A DNA stretch of 48,610 nt from Streptomyces griseus. GTDB taxonomy: Bacteria; Actinomycetota; Actinomycetes; Streptomycetales; Streptomycetaceae. The stretch covers positions 1-48,610 of the forward strand of contig MUNB01000223.1 in assembly GCA_002154345.1 (NCBI GenBank), read 5' to 3'. This document shows, in pieces, positions 45,075 to 48,610 of the stretch (the first letter of the stretch is position 1; each line of letters begins with the position of its first letter). The notes beneath the pieces were generated by a model. That model saw nothing but the letters and a program-made list of their open reading frames with translations, was not told the DNA's origin and did not search any database. The translations under genes were made by a program, and so were the position numbers.

Positions 45075-47570
45075 TCAGTCGCCCGCGCTGTCCACCACCG
45101 CGGCCCACTCGTCGAGCAGCGCCTGGGCCGAGGCGTCGTCCGGCCCCTCCGCCCACAGATGGGTGACGGCCTCCGCCCGGTCGGGCAGGACCATGATCCA
45201 CCGACCGTCGGTCTCGACCACCCGGACCCCGTCCGTGGTGTCCACGCTGCGGTCACCGGCCGCTTCGACGACCCGCCGCATGACGAGCCCCTTGACGGCC
45301 CAGGGCGTCGCCAGGTCGCGGCGCAGGACGTGCGCCCGGGGGATACGGGCGTCGATCTGGCTCAGGGTGAGCTGGGTGCGCGCGACGAGCCCGATCAGCC
45401 GGACGAAGGCGGCGGTCCCGTCGAAGACGCTGCTGAATTCGGGAACGATGAACCCGCCGCGCCCGTCTCCTCCGAAGATGGTGTCCTCTTCACGGCCCAC
45501 CCGGGTCAGATCGTCGGGCGAGGTGGTCGTCCACTCCACCTGGGTGCCGTGGTAGGCCGCCACCTGCTCGGCGACGCGCGTGGTCGTCACGGGCAGGGCG
45601 ACCCGGCCGCTGCGCCGCTCGGCGGCGACGAGATCGAGGAGGACCAGCAGGGCTCGGTCGTCCTCGATGATCCGGCCCAGTTCGTCGACGAGGGAGAGCC
45701 GCTCGCCCACCGGGTCGAACCGCACCCCGAAGGCGGCCCGCGCGGAGGACACGATCTCCCCGAGCCGCACCAGACCGGCCCGCCGGGTGTCGGCGGACTC
45801 GGTGGGCCGCGCCTCGTCGAGCCCGGGGTTGATCGTCAGCGCGTCCACGCCGAGCCGTCCGAGCAGGCTGGGCAGAACGAGCCCGGCGCTGCCGTTGGAG
45901 GCGTCGACGACGACCTTGAGCCCGGATTCGGCGATGCCCTCGACGTCGACGTTCCGCAGGAGGGAGCCGGTGTACGAGTCGAACACGCTGGACGGGAAGT
46001 GCAGGTCACCGATCTCGCCGGGGAACGCCCTGCGGTACTCCTGACGGGCGTAGACGCGGTCGAGCTTGCGCTGCTGGGCCTGCGAGAGGTCCGCGCCCCG
46101 TTCGTCGATGAACATGATGTCCACGGAGTCGGGCACCCCGGGCGACGTACGGATCATGATGCCGCCGGCGCTGCCCCGGGCGGTCTGCTGACGTGCCACG
46201 GGCAGCGGTACGTTCTCGAGGTCCCGTACGTCGATGGCGCTGGCCTGCAGGGCCGAGATGACGGCCCGCTTGAGGGCGCGGGCGCCTCGGGAGTGGTCAC
46301 GGGCGGTCGTGACCGTCGAGCCCTTCTTGAGGGTCGTGGCGTAGGCGCCCGCCAGCCGCACGGCCAGTTCGGGGGTGATCTCGACGTTCAGGATCCCGGA
46401 GACCCCGCGCGCTCCGAAGAGGTGCGCCTGTCCGCGGGATTCCCAGATGACCGAGGTGTTGACGAACGCGCCGGCCTCGATGGTCTTGAACGGATACACC
46501 CGCACATTGCCCTGGATGATCGACTCCTCGCCGACCAGGCATTCGTCCCCGATGACGGCGCCGTCCTCGATCCGGGCCGCACGCATGATGTCGGTGTTCT
46601 TGCCGACCACACAGCCCCGGAGATTGCTGTGCTGGCCGATGTAGACGTTGTCGTGCACCACGGCTTTGTGAAGAAAGGCGCCGGTCTTGACGACGACGTT
46701 CGACCCGACGACCGTGTGTTCCCGGATCTCGACGTCGGCCTCGACCTTGGCGTAGTCGCCGATGTAGAGCGGCCCGCGCAACACGGCGTCGGGGTGGACC
46801 TCCGCGCCTTCGGCGACCCACACGCCGGGCGAGATCTCGAAGCCGTCGAGTTCCACGTCGACCATGCGCTCCAGGACGTCCGCCTGGGCCTTCACATAGC
46901 TCTCGTGGGTGCCGACGTCCTCCCAGTAGCCCTCGGCGATATAGCCGTAGATGGGCTTGCCCTCCTTCATCAGCTGAGGGAAGACATCACCGGACCAGTC
47001 GACCGAGGTGTCGGCCTGGACGTAGTCGAAGACCTCGGGCTCCATGACATAGATGCCCGTGTTGACGGTGTCCGAGAAGACCTGCCCCCACGTCGGCTTC
47101 TCCAGGAACCGTTCGACCTGACCGTTCTCGTCCACGATGGTGATGCCGAATTCCAGCGGATTGGGAACCCGGGTGAGGCAGACCGTGACGAGGCCGCCCT
47201 TTTCCTTGTGGAACGCGATGAGGTCGGTGAGGTCGAAGTCGGTGAGCGCGTCACCGGAAATGACGAGAAACGTGTCGTCCTTCAGCGCCTCCTCGGCGTT
47301 CTTCACGCTGCCCGCGGTGCCGAGTGGCTTCTCCTCGTTGGCATAGGTGAGCTCCATCCCGAGCTCTTCGCCGTCCCCGAAGTAATTCTTGACCAGGGAG
47401 GCGAGGAACTGGACGGTCACTACGGTTTCACTGAGCCCATGCCGCTTGAGCAGCCGCAGGACGTGCTCCATGATCGGCCTGTTGGCCACGGGCAGGAGCG
47501 GCTTGGGCATGCTCGAGGTCATGGGGCGAAGACGTGTGCCTTCGCCGCCAGCCATCACGACGGCCTTCAT
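45075..47570 (-). CDS. Sugar nucleotidyltransferase fused to phosphomannomutase-like domain
   Basis: 831 residues in three parts. Residues 1-240 are a ManC/GlmU-type nucleotidyltransferase ([33 protein letters not shown]). About 250-380 form a left-handed beta-helix of hexapeptide repeats. About 385-825 are a phosphohexomutase-like domain. In that last domain the usual ASHNP is TSPGV (475-479), keeping the Ser. DGDADR is DPVGER (619-624), losing most metal ligands, and the C-terminal phosphate loop is not recognisable. The mutase part is probably inactive. It likely makes a nucleoside-diphosphate sugar, such as GDP-mannose. AGGAGG is about 11 bases before ATG. Confidence 0.9.
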   Translation of the reverse strand: MKAVVMAGGEGTRLRPMTSSMPKPLLPVANRPIMEHVLRLLKRHGLSETVVTVQFLASLVKNYFGDGEELGMELTYANEEKPLGTAGSVKNAEEALKDDTFLVISGDALTDFDLTDLIAFHKEKGGLVTVCLTRVPNPLEFGITIVDENGQVERFLEKPTWGQVFSDTVNTGIYVMEPEVFDYVQADTSVDWSGDVFPQLMKEGKPIYGYIAEGYWEDVGTHESYVKAQADVLERMVDVELDGFEISPGVWVAEGAEVHPDAVLRGPLYIGDYAKVEADVEIREHTVVGSNVVVKTGAFLHKAVVHDNVYIGQHSNLRGCVVGKNTDIMRAARIEDGAVIGDECLVGEESIIQGNVRVYPFKTIEAGAFVNTSVIWESRGQAHLFGARGVSGILNVEITPELAVRLAGAYATTLKKGSTVTTARDHSRGARALKRAVISALQASAIDVRDLENVPLPVARQQTARGSAGGIMIRTSPGVPDSVDIMFIDERGADLSQAQQRKLDRVYARQEYRRAFPGEIGDLHFPSSVFDSYTGSLLRNVDVEGIAESGLKVVVDASNGSAGLVLPSLLGRLGVDALTINPGLDEARPTESADTRRAGLVRLGEIVSSARAAFGVRFDPVGERLSLVDELGRIIEDDRALLVLLDLVAAERRSGRVALPVTTTRVAEQVAAYHGTQVEWTTTSPDDLTRVGREEDTIFGGDGRGGFIVPEFSSVFDGTAAFVRLIGLVARTQLTLSQIDARIPRAHVLRRDLATPWAVKGLVMRRVVEAAGDRSVDTTDGVRVVETDGRWIMVLPDRAEAVTHLWAEGPDDASAQALLDEWAAVVDSAGD

Positions 47571-47682
47571 GTCGGAAACGTCCTCCTAGAAGAGACGACG
47601 GTTAGCCGACTTCGCCCGCCGGGGCATCATTCACGCCATCTGCCGCGGGCCGGCCACATTGCGCGGCACCGCATCAACGAGC

Positions 47683-48291
47683 TCAATCGGCTACTGCGTC
47701 CGCCTTCACGAGCCGGCGGACCTGAACCACATAGAGGATCCCTGCCCACCAGTAGAGCGTTGTACCCCATCCTGCGAACGCCCATCCGAAAACGGCGGCC
47801 AGTGTGGCCAGCCAACCACTCCCGTCGCTGAGCAGCAACAAGGGGAACGCGTACATCAGGTTGAAGGTTGCAGCTTTCCCGAGGAAGTTGACCTGCGGGG
47901 GCGGATAGCCGTGGCGGCGCAGAACGGCCACCATCACGAGAAGCATCAGCTCACGGGCGAGAAGCGCTGCGGTGACCCAGAGGGGCAGGATCTCACGCCA
48001 GGTGAGGCCGACCAGGGTGGAAAGGATGTAGAGGCGGTCCGCCGCCGGGTCCAGGAGCCGGCCGAGGCTGCTGATCTGGTTCCACTTGCGGGCGAGCTTC
48101 CCGTCCAGGTAGTCGCTGATGCCGCTGAGCATCAGCACCAGCAGCGCCCAGTTGTCACTGTTGGGCCCACCGAACACGGGGCGAAGAATCAGCCACAGGA
48201 AGAGCGGTACCCCGACAAGGCGAGCCATGCTGAGGATGTTGGGGATGGTGAGGACCCGGTCCGTCTGGACCCGAGTCTCCTGGACCTCCAC
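47683..48291 (-). CDS. CDP-alcohol phosphatidyltransferase (PgsA-like)
   Basis: 202 residues from a GTG seven bases after GGAGG. The CDP-OH-P motif is complete: D60, D63, G64, A67, R68, G77, D81, D85. About five membrane helices are visible. It transfers a phosphatidyl group from CDP-diacylglycerol to an alcohol. In mycobacteria the gene in this position is called pgsA2, but the substrate of this one is not evident. It starts the block, just after the rRNA operon terminator. Confidence 0.9.
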   Translation of the reverse strand: MEVQETRVQTDRVLTIPNILSMARLVGVPLFLWLILRPVFGGPNSDNWALLVLMLSGISDYLDGKLARKWNQISSLGRLLDPAADRLYILSTLVGLTWREILPLWVTAALLARELMLLVMVAVLRRHGYPPPQVNFLGKAATFNLMYAFPLLLLSDGSGWLATLAAVFGWAFAGWGTTLYWWAGILYVVQVRRLVKADAVAD

Positions 48292-48415
48292 CCGGGGGCC
48301 TCCTGTGAAGAACGTGCCAATGATGCCCCCTGACCCTACCCTCAGCTTCCTCCGTTCGGTGCACGGGGGTGCGGCGAAGAACTGTCCGCAGAGCCCAAAG
48401 GCCCGGAAACGCAGA

Positions 48416-48445
48416 AAAGCCCCGCACCAAAAGGTGCGGGGCTTT
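48416..48445 (-). terminator. rRNA operon terminator
   Basis: A perfect 13-base stem (arms 48416-48428 and 48433-48445) with a four-base loop, just downstream of the 5S gene on the minus strand. The hairpin's distal arm ends in a short T run. Confidence 0.9.
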
Positions 48446-48459
48446 CCCGGAAAAATTGT

Positions 48460-48576
48460 TCGGCGGCGTCCTACTCTCCCACAGGGTCCCCCCTGCAGTA
48501 CCATCGGCGCTGAAAGGCTTAGCTTCCGGGTTCGGAATGTAACCGGGCGTTTCCCTAACGCAATGACCACCGAAAC
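48460..48576 (-). rRNA. rrf: 5S ribosomal RNA
   Basis: 117 bases. On the minus strand it begins GTTTCGGTGGTC and contains CATTCCGAACCCGGAAGC, the universal loop region, then GATGGTACTGCA, GGAGAGTAGGACGCCGCCGAA at the 3' end. It is complete. The upstream 23S and 16S genes lie outside the window. Confidence 0.96.
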
Positions 48577-48610
48577 ACTATGAAACTGTGAACACCGGAT
48601 GTAAACACGG
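48577..48610 (-). other. 23S-5S spacer at the window edge
   Basis: AT-richer sequence immediately before the 5S gene, which should be the end of the 23S-5S internal spacer. No 23S sequence is reached. Confidence 0.7.

Overview
The window is a stretch of a Streptomyces-type chromosome. It has very high G+C, GTG start codons and strong GGAGG ribosome sites. Gene content is typically streptomycete: a DUF5999 protein, several EamA exporters, a PadR regulator with a His/Gly-rich head, and a mycobacterial-like pgsA-DUF881-FHA-ftsR block. No phage, plasmid, CRISPR array or biosynthetic cluster is visible. The one mobile element is a decayed IS5-family copy near 25.4-26.15 kb.

Layout. 0-9.7 kb: apolipoprotein N-acyltransferase (lnt), a Gfo/Idh/MocA dehydrogenase, a small lipoprotein, a TPR-like protein, uracil-DNA glycosylase, an orphan peptide-type binding lipoprotein, a two-gene SDR operon, and a HipA-like kinase/DUF3037 pair. 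9.9-25.4 kb: accessory genes dominated by regulators. These are ArsR-like, LysR, MocR, PadR and WYL proteins, usually divergent from or next to a small enzyme or transporter: C39 peptidase, Rieske lipoprotein, a degenerate isochorismatase-fold protein, two PPOX-fold flavoproteins, three EamA exporters, SRPBCC, RidA, and a methyltransferase. 25.4-34.5 kb: IS remnant, MFS exporter, PhzF-like isomerase, CPBP membrane protease, a substrate-binding/VWA surface protein, a glutamate-cysteine-ligase family enzyme, and small Streptomyces-specific proteins.

34.6-48.6 kb is the conserved core, almost all on the minus strand. Reading along that strand it runs: end of an rRNA operon (5S gene and terminator), CDP-alcohol phosphatidyltransferase, sugar nucleotidyltransferase fused to a degenerate phosphomannomutase, DUF881, small basic protein, DUF881, FHA protein, ftsR, DUF151 nuclease-like protein, a second MerR regulator, dinB, and gcvP behind a tandem glycine riboswitch. 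From memory, this order matches the mycobacterial pgsA2-to-gcvB neighbourhood, but gcvH is missing from the slot between DUF881 and FHA, and the nucleotidyltransferase fusion, dinB and a PRC-barrel gene are extra.

The most informative non-coding signals are two promoters of the RecA-independent DNA-damage type (TTGTCRGTG-N8-TANNNT), one before ung and one, slightly divergent, before a probably leaderless dinB. Others are several HrdB-like promoters with overlapping or adjacent repeats (padR, merR, the SDR operon, a PPOX gene), a palindrome between the MocR and PPOX genes, and a terminator-like hairpin in the leader of the VWA gene. No wholly new system can be asserted from sequence alone. The best candidates for undescribed biology are the HipA-like kinase/DUF3037 pair, the substrate-binding/VWA protein with its hairpin leader, and the enzyme-fold proteins that have lost catalytic residues.
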